From NCBI RefSeq assembly GCF_900107755.1, contig NZ_FNQR01000001.1, forward strand, positions 248,001-312,000: a DNA stretch of 64,000 nucleotides, given 5' to 3'. Position 1 is the stretch's first letter, and each line of letters begins with the position of its first letter. A program made the position numbers and the translations under genes. The stretch is from Thalassobacillus cyri (GTDB lineage: Bacteria; Bacillota; Bacilli; Bacillales; Halobacillaceae). The notes below the pieces were generated by a model. It had not been told where the DNA came from. It did not search any database and worked only from the letters and a program-made list of their open reading frames with translations. Positions 42,592-50,972 of this stretch are shown piece by piece.

Positions 42592-42711
42592 CGGCCTCAC
42601 CCCCTTTCTTAGGGATGAATGCCGACCACCCTTGAGTCACCTATTCTATTACATAATGACATTATAACATGGTTAAACTTTCCTGAAGAGGTATGAATTA
42701 TGTATCTATAA

Positions 42712-42750
42712 TGCGTGACCCACTGCGCTAATACCTGGGGGTCCGGCGCC
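42712..42750. repeat. REP-like palindrome, copy 6 (degenerate)
   Basis: ATGCGTGACCCACTGCGCTA ... CTGGGGGTCCGGCGCC; shortened centre. Abuts toxin cassette 2 at the same place as copy 4 abuts cassette 1. Confidence 0.7.
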
Positions 42751-42873
42751 AATTAATTAAATCACGCACTTTCGGTCTATTCGCTTTCTATGGTTGTTAA
42801 TTTTGCTTTCAGCAGCAGGACGACATCGTGTGTGAGAAATATACAAGCTGATAAGTAAACAGGGAGGGAGATC

Positions 42874-43422
42874 ATGGAGGTTGAAAGTGAGTATCTGCGT
42901 ATTGTGATTGAACGTTTCGAAAGCTTAAAGGTTCTTGGAGATAAAACCTTTCGTCAAATTTCCGAGGAAGATATCCATTGGAGTTATCATGAAGCTTCCA
43001 ATAGTATTGCGATCGTCGTTAAACATATGAGCGGTAATATGGTGTCGAGGTGGACGGATTTCCTGATTTCTGATGGGGAAAAAACAAGCCGAAAACGCGA
43101 TGAGGAATTTGAAGATGACATTTCTTCCAAAAACGAATTGCTTACACTTTGGGAGTCTGGATGGAATGCTTTATTTACGGCCTTAAGGTCCTTAACACCT
43201 GAGGGTTTATTAAAACAGATTACCATTAGAGGTGAAAGTCACCTGGTCATAGAGGCGATCGAGCGGCAGGTGGCCCATTACGCTTATCATGTAGGTCAAA
43301 TTGTGTATATTGGTAAGCAAATAAAAGGCGAAGAGTGGAATAGCCTCAGCATTCCAAGAGGGAAGTCGGAGGAATATCTTAAACAAATGCTCGAGAAACA
43401 CAAGGGGGAAGAGGAAGATTAA
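42874..43422 (+). CDS. DinB-like protein (DUF1572 type)
   Basis: 182 residues, four-helix DinB fold: IVIERFESLKVLGDKTFRQISEEDIHW, SIAIVVKHMSGNMVSRWTDFL with the metal His at HM, and IERQVAHYAYHVGQIVYIGKQI with two more His. This His triad is the usual metal site of bacillithiol-transferase/DinB relatives. The conserved EEWNSLSIPRGKSEEY tail identifies the DUF1572 subgroup. GGGAGGGAG precedes the ATG. Substrate unknown. Confidence 0.87.
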   Translation: MEVESEYLRIVIERFESLKVLGDKTFRQISEEDIHWSYHEASNSIAIVVKHMSGNMVSRWTDFLISDGEKTSRKRDEEFEDDISSKNELLTLWESGWNALFTALRSLTPEGLLKQITIRGESHLVIEAIERQVAHYAYHVGQIVYIGKQIKGEEWNSLSIPRGKSEEYLKQMLEKHKGEEED

Positions 43423-43550
43423 AGGAAACCATTACTGAATAGTAAAGGACTTTACTTAAACCTCCTTTTTATTAGTAGGGGAAAATTGTATAAAACACAT
43501 GTCCTTTTTGATTACATCCGGCGTATCGATCAATATTTTTATGGAAAGAA

Positions 43551-43602
43551 GCCTGCTTCCCCCAATTGTACTAATACTTTGGCATGCTGGGGGTGAGGCA
43601 CC
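43551..43602. repeat. REP-like palindrome, copy 7
   Basis: GCCTGCTTCCCCCAATTGTA ... GGCATGCTGGGGGTGAGGCACC, between the DinB and nucleoside hydrolase genes. Confidence 0.82.
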
Positions 43603-43649
43603 GTTTGATATGTAAGATTTTTTTAAATAGATAAAGGCCTTATTGTCAT

Positions 43650-44600
43650 TTATCTGGATGGTGTAGTCATTACATTGATAAAATCTTTTACAAATGCCTC
43701 GTAGTTGAACGATATGGCAATATGATCTGTATTTTCTGTAACCTGTTCGTTAGATCTAGCTCTAAAGTCAGCGAGACTTTCTCCTTTTGTGTTGTCAAAC
43801 GCAATGGATACAGAAGCCTGCCGATTAATATACTGGACTTGTGCCGGATTGGCTAAAGCAAATACTGTAAAAACATCATGCAAAGGACTGCCTGCGAGAC
43901 TTGGGTCTAATTTCTTGTAGGCAGCGGTATAATAATCAAAAATAGGTTTTATAAGTTTGGTGAATGCATTAAATGGCTGAGAGGTGATCTGTCGAATGGT
44001 TTCAGGTGTTATGATTGCGTAATTCGTAACGTTTAATGGAGTGATAAAGACATTTCGTAACTTGTTTAATACGAGGTTGGCAGCTATTGCATCCCCATGA
44101 AAGTTAGCTTCGGCATCAGCTGTTACGTTGCCTGGTACTAAAAAGGCGCCTCCCATAATATAAAAGGCACGCACCTTTTTAAAATACTCATCTCCTCCTA
44201 ATAAAAAAGCGATCGCAAGCGATGTAGACCTTCCTACATCTACGATAACTAGATTATCTTCGTAATTATCGATGATTTTAAATATCTCATCGAAATTCAC
44301 TACCTCGTGTTGAAGAGTTTCTGGAGGACGGATTGGGCCTAACCCCTCTTCTCCATGGATTTCTGGGTAGAATACAGCTATTTCACCACTGAGCGGACTT
44401 CTTGCTCCGGCGATGATAGGAATATCATTCCTTCCTGCCAACTGTAAGAGATATGCTACATTCTGGGTTGCCTGTTGTTGTGGCACGTTACCATAACTTG
44501 AAACGATACCAACCACATTTATTTCAGGATTTAAAAGTGCATACATAATTGCTAATGAATCATCAATTCCTGGGTCACAGAACAGTAAAACATTATACAT
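43650..44600 (-). CDS. Nucleoside hydrolase
   Basis: 316 residues of the inosine/uridine-preferring nucleoside hydrolase family. The N-terminal calcium site DxDxxxDD is represented by LLFCDPGIDDSLAI, with the first Asp replaced (C in place of D in FDTDPG), and the later DVGRSTSLAIA and NFHGDAIAANLVL regions are present. Start at MYNVLLF with GGGGGT six bases upstream. It splits nucleosides to base and ribose. The altered first ligand may change activity. Confidence 0.83.
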   Translation of the reverse strand: MYNVLLFCDPGIDDSLAIMYALLNPEINVVGIVSSYGNVPQQQATQNVAYLLQLAGRNDIPIIAGARSPLSGEIAVFYPEIHGEEGLGPIRPPETLQHEVVNFDEIFKIIDNYEDNLVIVDVGRSTSLAIAFLLGGDEYFKKVRAFYIMGGAFLVPGNVTADAEANFHGDAIAANLVLNKLRNVFITPLNVTNYAIITPETIRQITSQPFNAFTKLIKPIFDYYTAAYKKLDPSLAGSPLHDVFTVFALANPAQVQYINRQASVSIAFDNTKGESLADFRARSNEQVTENTDHIAISFNYEAFVKDFINVMTTPSR

Positions 44601-44690
44601 GTACTTACCCCCTATCAATATAGACAAGTTATTCTATGAGTGAATTCGTTCATATATAACAATCTATATCCTAAGTGATGTACAAAAATC

Positions 44691-44742
44691 GGTGCCTGAT
44701 CCCCATGCCGCTAATGCTTTAGCGTACTGGGAGTCAGGCACC
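44691..44742. repeat. REP-like palindrome, copy 8
   Basis: GGTGCCTGATCCCCATGCCG ... CGTACTGGGAGTCAGGCACC with GCTAATGCTTTAGC at the centre; near-consensus. Confidence 0.9.
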
Positions 44743-44748
44743 AGATGA

Positions 44749-44964
44749 CTATTTATCTTTTTTTAATATGGTTAAAATCTCGTTATATTGGTCAATGGTA
44801 ATGTCTCCACTTGCAAGACGGCGATCCAGGATCCTTACAGCATGATCAACGGAATGATCGTCTCTTTTATAGCTTCGCTTCCAAATGATTAACGTAGTGA
44901 CGAACATACCAATTAATAATAAGAAGAAAAAGAAACCAAAGGGAGGAAAATGTCCCCAATACAT
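44749..44964 (-). CDS. Small SHOCT-domain membrane protein
   Basis: 71 residues: one N-terminal helix (FFFFLLLIGMFVTTLIIW), then ILDRRLASGDITIDQYNEILTIL, a clear SHOCT motif (short C-terminal domain that mediates oligomerisation). First Met gives MYWGHFPPFG; AAAGGAGTG upstream. Lies downstream of two membrane-protein genes on the same strand and may share their transcript. Confidence 0.85.
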   Translation of the reverse strand: MYWGHFPPFGFFFFLLLIGMFVTTLIIWKRSYKRDDHSVDHAVRILDRRLASGDITIDQYNEILTILKKDK

Positions 44965-44988
44965 CGCAAATCACTCCTTTCGAATTTT

Positions 44989-45381
44989 TTAAGCACGAAC
45001 AAGCTTAACTGCCGTCATTACCGTAACCAGTGACCTCCAAAATAGGATTAACGCAATGACGGGGTGCAAGACAGCTAAATATGGCAGGGAATCAGCGAAG
45101 GTTACGGTGATATATTGCAGCACGATCATGATGTATAAGCCTGCTGACTGCCACCTTAGCCACTTTGGCATGCTGCCAAAGAAAGACAGGATAAGCAGTA
45201 GCAGTGGAATGAACTCAAACACATGAATAAAAGTAGAGTGCGTTTCCCACATGCTATATTCTACGAATAAACCAGCACCTGCTAACAGGACTTGAATGAT
45301 AATACATACAAAAAACAGCATAGCAAGTAAGGCAAACATCCCTTGGATCACTCGAGTTCTGGTTCGTACGATATTATCCAT
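44989..45381 (-). CDS. Membrane protein, DUF6220-like
   Basis: 130 residues with four helices (VIQGMFALLAMLFFVCIIIQVLLAGAGLFV; FIHVFEFIPLLLLILSFFG; GLYIMIVLQYITVTF; LHPVIALILFWRSLV). AGGAGG nine bases before the ATG of MDNIVRTRTR fixes the start; the longer open frame upstream overlaps the neighbouring gene. His residues facing the membrane (THSTFIHVFEF; VLHPVIA) hint at haem or metal binding as in small cytochrome-like proteins, which is speculative. Confidence 0.72.
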   Translation of the reverse strand: MDNIVRTRTRVIQGMFALLAMLFFVCIIIQVLLAGAGLFVEYSMWETHSTFIHVFEFIPLLLLILSFFGSMPKWLRWQSAGLYIMIVLQYITVTFADSLPYLAVLHPVIALILFWRSLVTVMTAVKLVRA

Positions 45382-45388
45382 ACACTGA

Positions 45389-45880
45389 TCAACCTCCTGA
45401 TTTTTTCTTCCCCCATGGTTTGTAGACGGATAAACCATAAATAAGGATAAGGGAGACCAATTGAATCGTAAGTCCAATCCAAAGGTCCACTTGTAAGGCT
45501 GCTGGATAAATGGCGTCCTGTGTGTTGTTGATTTGCTGTAATGCACGGTTTGTCCAGGCAGACATCCCCCAAATATTAACTGTGAAAAGAATAAGAGACA
45601 AGACTTCTTTGGCAATAATCCAGTAAAACTTGAATAACCCCCATGGTGTCATCATAGACAGCAGTATACCGGTGATGATGGTGGCGAATGTCGAGCCTCT
45701 TACGATGGTTGTAGAGATCAGGTGCATCACCTCGTAATTCCGTTGCATAACCTGTGCATCATCCGTTGCGGAAATGCCTCCACTTAACAAAATCAACGTT
45801 ATGGTCGCCCCAAACATAATTGCCGCGAAAAGAAGGTGGATCGTTACCAAGCCTTTTTTCGTATTTCTCGATAATTTCAC
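45389..45880 (-). CDS. Membrane protein, DUF2269-like
   Basis: 163 residues, four helices: GLVTIHLLFAAIMFGATITLILLS, STFATIITGILLSMMTPWGLF, FYWIIAKEVLSLILFTVNIWGM and VDLWIGLTIQLVSLILIYGLSVY. The pattern is close to DUF2269-like integral membrane proteins. The GTG start (MKLSRNTKKG) with AAAGGAG upstream is preferred over a longer frame without a site. Its end is eight bases from the next gene, so the two membrane proteins are co-translated and may form a complex. Confidence 0.7.
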   Translation of the reverse strand: MKLSRNTKKGLVTIHLLFAAIMFGATITLILLSGGISATDDAQVMQRNYEVMHLISTTIVRGSTFATIITGILLSMMTPWGLFKFYWIIAKEVLSLILFTVNIWGMSAWTNRALQQINNTQDAIYPAALQVDLWIGLTIQLVSLILIYGLSVYKPWGKKKSGG

Positions 45881-46181
45881 ACTGGAAGTTTCACTCCTTT
45901 CTATATTTCTTAGGTTTAAATGTACCAGGAAGGTATAAATAGACGATGTCCTGTTTATAAACATTTTCTAAACAAATCGGTTAGAAAAAGACCACTTGCC
46001 TTTACTAGGAATATAAGTAGTGGTTCCTGGGTTAGGGAACTTTCTGGAATAATAGGGTACTATATTAAACGACAAAAAGAAGCATTTAGTTGTTAAAAGA
46101 AGGGTATTTGAGCAATCGAAAAGAAACCCTTCTTAGCCGTATATGTTAAGTTTAAAGAAACAATTAGAGAGGAGTGTGACA
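45881..46181. other. Divergent intergenic region
   Basis: About 300 bases between the divergently oriented membrane-protein and DHFR-like genes. It must hold both promoters; no repeat or operator stands out. Confidence 0.3.
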
Positions 46182-46793
46182 GTGGGAAAAGTTATTTTAG
46201 ACATGTCCATGTCACTGGACGGCTTTATCGCTAGTCCCAAGGATAACCGTAAGCAGGGTCTTGGTGAGGGTGGCGAGATTTTGCACGAATGGTTATTTAA
46301 TGGGGAAAGACCTAGTGAATTTAACGACTTTTTTAAGCTTTCTATAATTAATAGGGAAGTTTTTGATAAATCTTTTGGAACTATAGGGGCAATTGTAGCA
46401 GGCAGGCGAACGTACGATCTTACATGTGGCTGGGGAGGCAGCCATCCCATTCACGGAATTCCGGTATTTATACCCACTCATGATGCGCCTAAAGAGGTCC
46501 CTGAAGGAGAAACCACATTCACCTTCGTTAGCGACGGTATGGAGAGTGTTGTTGAACAAGCTAAAACAGCCGCGGATGACAAGGATGTCCAAGTGATGGG
46601 TGGAGCGAATACTGCTCAACAGTGTATGAAAGCCAACCTAGTCGACGAAATCCTGATTCACTTGGTACCCGTTCTACTTGGTAAAGGCATCCGACTGTTT
46701 GATTCTCTCGGTCCAGAAAAAATTCATCTGGAGAAGGTAGACGTGACAGAAGCCTCTGATGTAACCCACCTTAGATATCGAATTTTAAAGTAG
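46182..46793 (+). CDS. Dihydrofolate reductase-like (RibD C-terminal) protein
   Basis: 203 residues. VILDMSMSLDGFIASPKDN, AIVAGRRTYDLTCGW and VQVMGGANTAQQCMKANLVDEILIHLVPVLLGKGIRLFD are typical of the RibD C-terminal/DHFR-like reductases (YyaP, YwjB type) of Bacillus. These bind NADPH; substrates are mostly unknown. GTG start with AGAGGAG upstream. Single gene followed by a hairpin terminator. Confidence 0.87.
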   Translation: MGKVILDMSMSLDGFIASPKDNRKQGLGEGGEILHEWLFNGERPSEFNDFFKLSIINREVFDKSFGTIGAIVAGRRTYDLTCGWGGSHPIHGIPVFIPTHDAPKEVPEGETTFTFVSDGMESVVEQAKTAADDKDVQVMGGANTAQQCMKANLVDEILIHLVPVLLGKGIRLFDSLGPEKIHLEKVDVTEASDVTHLRYRILK

Positions 46794-46820
46794 TACTTAT
46801 ACATAGGAGTATTGTTATTC

Positions 46821-46866
46821 AGGAAAGGGGCGATTATTCAATTAGGATAGTCGTCTTTCCTTTTTA
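46821..46866 (+). terminator. Probable terminator
   Basis: AGGAAAG ... CTTTCCT closes a longer stem (CGATTAT / ATAGTCG, with a two-base bulge), followed by TTTTTAT. Confidence 0.6.
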
Positions 46867-47063
46867 TAGAATTGGGAAGAATGGTGGAAGACTTAGTTTC
46901 GAGATAACCTGTGATTATACAGAGGTAAGTGATCTGATAATGTAGCTTTTTGATATTTTACTATTGATCTAAATTCCGTTGTTTTATTTACATTCGTTTT
47001 TACTACGGTATATGTTACCCGCCGGATTTCGATATAACCATTCATAAGGAGCTGTTCAATACT

Positions 47064-47717
47064 ATGAATCACGTCAGGAACAAAATCCAAAACAGTAAAA
47101 CACTCTTAGGTCCTTTCCCAACATTTGAAGTACAAGAGACTCCTTATTCTCCCTGCGAATTATTCTTAAAATGGTTTCAAGTTGCATTGGAACATGATAT
47201 TCATGAACCTCATGCAATGACTCTTTCTACAGTAGATAAAGAAGGCAAGCCTGATTCGAGAGTACTTATACTTAAAGATGTGGATGAAGAAGGCTGGTAC
47301 TTTGCTACTAGTACTAATAGTGAAAAAGGTAAACAATTAAGGACTAACTCTAATGTTTCCTTGAACTTTTATTGGGCATTAATTGGTCGGCAAATTAGGA
47401 TACGTGGTAATGCTATAAAGATGGATAAAGAAACAAACGTTAAGGACTTTTTGAACCGTGGAAAGGTAGCACGTGCTATTTCTTTAATAGGTAAACAAAG
47501 CTCAATTTTAGAAAAACAAAGTGACTTTGAGGAGGCTCTGTCAGATCAACTGTCTAATTTGGAAGATAATCCTGTTGAAGCTTCTGATTCTTGGACCCTT
47601 TACAAAGTTAGGGCTAATGAGGTTGAATTTTGGCAAGCAGATGAAAAGAGACAGCATGTTAGATTAAAGTATTTCTTGGAAAGTGACCATTGGATAAAAA
47701 AACTATTGTGGGCATAA
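47064..47717 (+). CDS. Pyridoxamine 5'-phosphate oxidase-like protein
   Basis: 217 residues, normal length for PdxH. Contains PHAMTLSTVDKEGKPDSRVLILKDVDEEGWYFATSTNSEKGKQL (FMN site) and NFYWALIGRQIRIRGNA, and a C-terminal VEFWQADEKRQHVRLKY corresponding to the EFWQ...R..R substrate site of PNPOx. Classical PdxH is rare in Bacillaceae, so this may be a paralogue acting on another B6-like compound; the C-terminal motif WQ..RLHDR is altered. AAGGAG twelve bases before the ATG. Confidence 0.82.
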   Translation: MNHVRNKIQNSKTLLGPFPTFEVQETPYSPCELFLKWFQVALEHDIHEPHAMTLSTVDKEGKPDSRVLILKDVDEEGWYFATSTNSEKGKQLRTNSNVSLNFYWALIGRQIRIRGNAIKMDKETNVKDFLNRGKVARAISLIGKQSSILEKQSDFEEALSDQLSNLEDNPVEASDSWTLYKVRANEVEFWQADEKRQHVRLKYFLESDHWIKKLLWA

Positions 47718-47877
47718 TCAATAATACTCTACATTTGATTTTTAGTTATATTATCCAATGAATTGTGTACTGAAAAGGGGCTTCTCCAAAGTAAGATGCG
47801 TTCGATTTTCATAATAATTTAAGGGATAACATGAAATACGTTTACCAAAACTAGTAAACTACAAAGGGGAAATTTTG

Positions 47878-48351
47878 GTGAGCAATATAATGCTTCGAAA
47901 CGTAATGGAAGATGATCTTCCGGTTTTCTTCAAACCCCAACAGCATCGGGATGCAAATCATATGGCGGCATTTACAAGTAAGGACCCTGGGGATTGGAAT
48001 AGCTTCTTAACCCACTGGAATAAAATTCTGGCGGATGAAGAAATCATCAAGCAAACAATCACTGTTCAAAATAATGTTGCTGGAAATATTTTATGTTTCG
48101 AGCAGTTCGGCGTACCAGGGGTTAGTTACTGGATAGGAAAAGAGTATTGGGGCAAAGGCATCGCTACTAATGCTTTAAGGGAATTTTTAAAACACGTTAC
48201 CATTCGTCCACTTTATGCTCGTGCTGCCAAGGACAACATTAGGTCACTCAAGACACTGGAGAAATGCGGTTTTACAATCTCCGGGGAAGACATTGGGTTT
48301 TCTAACGCACGTGGTGAAGATGTAGTAGAATTTGTTCTTATACTTGACTAA
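47878..48351 (+). CDS. GNAT family N-acetyltransferase (RimJ/RimL type)
   Basis: 157 residues. MLRNVMEDDLPVFFKPQQHRDANHMAAFTSKD is a typical RimJ/L opening; the acetyl-CoA motif is YWGKGIATNALREFLKH, and LYARAAKDNIRSLKTLEKCGF completes the fold. The GTG start has AAAGGGGA seven bases upstream. Substrate unknown (amino group of a protein, antibiotic or small molecule). Confidence 0.88.
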   Translation: MSNIMLRNVMEDDLPVFFKPQQHRDANHMAAFTSKDPGDWNSFLTHWNKILADEEIIKQTITVQNNVAGNILCFEQFGVPGVSYWIGKEYWGKGIATNALREFLKHVTIRPLYARAAKDNIRSLKTLEKCGFTISGEDIGFSNARGEDVVEFVLILD

Positions 48352-48627
48352 AGATTATTTGCATGACATTTAATTACGTGAGTCTTGGTTATAAAAAAGC
48401 TTGTTAGAAATTAAATTTTTTTTGAAATACCAAAAGGGGAAGGAGATATTGTAATTGAAAATTAAACCTATCAATAAAAATCCTTAGACTTACATAATGC
48501 AGGTAAAATACCCTATTCTACAATCGGGGGCATAAAATCCTTAAGTATAAAGAGTAATATACTTTCATGGGGTGATCTGTTGTTTGATCGGTTTATGGGG
48601 AAACATGGACTTTATGCCCTAAGGGCC

Positions 48628-49317
48628 TTAACTGTTAAATCGATAGCCTGAGCCCCATACGGTCCTAATATATTGAGGATCTGTGCTGTCTTTTTCAATT
48701 TTCTTTCGGATCTTTTTAATATGAACGGTAACAGTCGAATTGTCTCCCATGGCATCCAACCCCCATATCTTTTCAAACAGGTGCTCTTTCGAAAAAACCT
48801 GGTTGGGATGGGTAGCCATAAATTGCAACAAGTCGAACTCTTTTGTTGTAAACGGTATTTCTTTTCCATCGACAAATACTTGTCTTGAGGAAGGATTGAT
48901 TTCTAAACTCCCTATGTGAAGTACTCCAGGCGGCTTTTCGTGCTGGACTAATCGTTCATATCTGGCCAGGTGAGCTTTAACCCTGGCTACTAATTCCGTA
49001 GGGCTGAAGGGTTTGACAATAAAATCATCAGCCCCAAGCCCGAATCCTCGTACCTTATCCATGTCCTCATGTTTGGCTGTTACCATCAGAACCGGTATGT
49101 CGGTTTCCTGGCGTATCTCTTTGCATAACTCGAATCCGTTGATCGAAGGCAGCATGATATCCAATAATATTAGATCATAATGGTTGTTTCGGAGTGTCTC
49201 CCGTGTGTCTTTTCCATCCGGGATGATCGTGACTTCATAGTTCTCTATTTCCAGAAAGTCTCTTTCTAATTCTGCAATGGTCTGGTCATCTTCGATAATT
49301 AAAATCTTTCTACTCAT
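48628..49317 (-). CDS. OmpR-family response regulator
   Basis: 229 residues. Receiver domain with the acidic pair IIEDDQ, phosphorylated Asp in LILLDIMLP, and Lys in VKPFSP. OmpR-type winged helix at the C-terminus (KEIPFTTKEFDLLQFMATHPNQVFSKEHLFEKIWG ... VTVHIKKIRKKIEKD). Its ATG (MSRKILIIEDD) overlaps the end of the upstream kinase gene by eight bases. The kinase-first order is the reverse of the usual Bacillus arrangement. Targets cannot be seen here. Confidence 0.93.
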   Translation of the reverse strand: MSRKILIIEDDQTIAELERDFLEIENYEVTIIPDGKDTRETLRNNHYDLILLDIMLPSINGFELCKEIRQETDIPVLMVTAKHEDMDKVRGFGLGADDFIVKPFSPTELVARVKAHLARYERLVQHEKPPGVLHIGSLEINPSSRQVFVDGKEIPFTTKEFDLLQFMATHPNQVFSKEHLFEKIWGLDAMGDNSTVTVHIKKIRKKIEKDSTDPQYIRTVWGSGYRFNS

Positions 49318-50740
49318 ACCAATCACCTGATTCGTTAGATTTCTGCAGGGTAAAGTGAATACGGAGCCCGCCATCCGGGACGTTTTCTGCCCAAATGCTG
49401 CCCCCATGGGCTTCGATAATTTGGGCTGCGATCGATAGACCAAGTCCACTTCCGCCTTTATGTCGTGATGATTCCCCTTGATAAAAACTTGAAAAAATGT
49501 CCTCTAATCTCTCCTCCTGCATGCCAGGCCCACTATCCGTTATCATGATTTCCATTTCTTTTTGGCGGTTCTTTGTGGAAACCTGTAATTCGTTTTGATC
49601 ATTTTCCATGTGCTTTATGCTATTGGAGATGATATTTTCCAACACGCGAACCAGTTTATCCCGATCAACTCGTACAGGTGAATCGATATCGTCGGTAGTT
49701 AAGGTTACTTGAATATGATCTTCTTCCAGGCTGCCCTGGATGTCATCGAGATAATCCTGCATGAATTCATTTATGTTTACTTCTTCAAAATGAAAAGGTA
49801 ACTTGTTCAAGTCCAGTTTGGAATAAAGGAATAATTCGTCAATTAATCGGTTCATGTAATTTGCCTTGGTGGAGATGATGTCAAGATAACGCCTTTGTTT
49901 ATCAGGGGTGTTTGCTACTCCGACCTGGATTCCTTCTACGTAGCCCAAAATGGAAGTCATCGGTGTTTTTAAATCATGGGAAATGTTCGCGATTAACTTT
50001 TTTCGATTATTTTCGTACCGGTCTCGCATTTCAATCGATTCTTTCAGCTGCTCCCGCATCTCATCGAATGATTGCACGAGCTGCCCTAATTCATCCTTAC
50101 TTACAGGCTTCATCGAAAAGTCCAACGAACCCTGCTTGATTTTAGCTGAAGCTTCAGACAGTTGCTTAATGGGCTGCAAAATACTTTTAGACGTAAAGTA
50201 AGAGAGCAGCACATTCGTGATGATCAACAGGAGAATTAAACTAATAAAAATAATTGGGAATAAGGCACGGGCCGAATTAACAAAGGAGCCTTTCCTATCC
50301 AACAGTATAATAGAACCTTCACTGCCATCATCAAAATAAAAGTCGTGCTGGTGAACAGCGTATTGCTTTCCATCCAGCCAGGCTACAGGATCATAGCCTT
50401 CATTCCCGAAGGTGGGTAATTCTTCTTTTTGAAGGGGAGTATCTGTGTGGTACAAAACTTCCTGCTTTTTAAGGACAATGAATTCTAAGGTGGGCTTGTT
50501 TATCTGATTCGATATGTTATCCATGTATTCCTGGTCGTATAGCTTGTCTTGTTCCAGGGAAGCTATTCTTATTAGATTGCTGAATACCTCGGGATCCTGT
50601 GTCCCCTGTGGTCCCCAGCTCCTGAAATGCTGATTTCCGCCCAGGACCATATTCAACAAGATGATGATGATAAATATAATGACAACTGGAAACAGAACCA
50701 TCGCTGCATTTGAGAAAAAAAGACGTCTGCGAATCGACAT
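49310..50740 (-). CDS. Sensor histidine kinase
   Basis: 476 residues: membrane helix ~13-33, an extracellular sensor of about 120 residues, a second helix ~155-177, a HAMP linker (SILQPIKQLSEASAKIKQGSLDFS), HisKA with the phospho-accepting His in ANISHDLKTPMTS (about residue 255), and an HATPase with N box ISNSIKHM, DSGPGMQ and GGSGLGLSIAAQII. It senses an external signal and phosphorylates the response regulator with which it overlaps. Neither neighbour identifies the stimulus. Confidence 0.93.
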   Translation of the reverse strand: MSIRRRLFFSNAAMVLFPVVIIFIIIILLNMVLGGNQHFRSWGPQGTQDPEVFSNLIRIASLEQDKLYDQEYMDNISNQINKPTLEFIVLKKQEVLYHTDTPLQKEELPTFGNEGYDPVAWLDGKQYAVHQHDFYFDDGSEGSIILLDRKGSFVNSARALFPIIFISLILLLIITNVLLSYFTSKSILQPIKQLSEASAKIKQGSLDFSMKPVSKDELGQLVQSFDEMREQLKESIEMRDRYENNRKKLIANISHDLKTPMTSILGYVEGIQVGVANTPDKQRRYLDIISTKANYMNRLIDELFLYSKLDLNKLPFHFEEVNINEFMQDYLDDIQGSLEEDHIQVTLTTDDIDSPVRVDRDKLVRVLENIISNSIKHMENDQNELQVSTKNRQKEMEIMITDSGPGMQEERLEDIFSSFYQGESSRHKGGSGLGLSIAAQIIEAHGGSIWAENVPDGGLRIHFTLQKSNESGDWYE

Positions 50741-50972
50741 TCGTAATCTCCTTCGTAAAATAGTTATTGTGACTATATAATGTTTATATTAAAAGAGTCT
50801 TAGGATTTTATAAAATAAAAAAAAGTGGCCCTGCCCATTTTAAAAATCCGGTGAACAGGGGAATAAGGGAAGTTATAAAGAGACTTTGACGTATTTAGTG
50901 TTTAAAAAGGAGTGGATCAGACTTTCAAGAAAGTTCCTCGGTAAACTTGGTAATTTTTATTTAAACACCAAA

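Noticed and set aside
48454-48487. GGAAGGAG followed by a ten-codon TTG frame (MKIKPINKNP)
   Set aside because: Good ribosome binding site, but it stops at once; probably a gene stump, with no further evidence.
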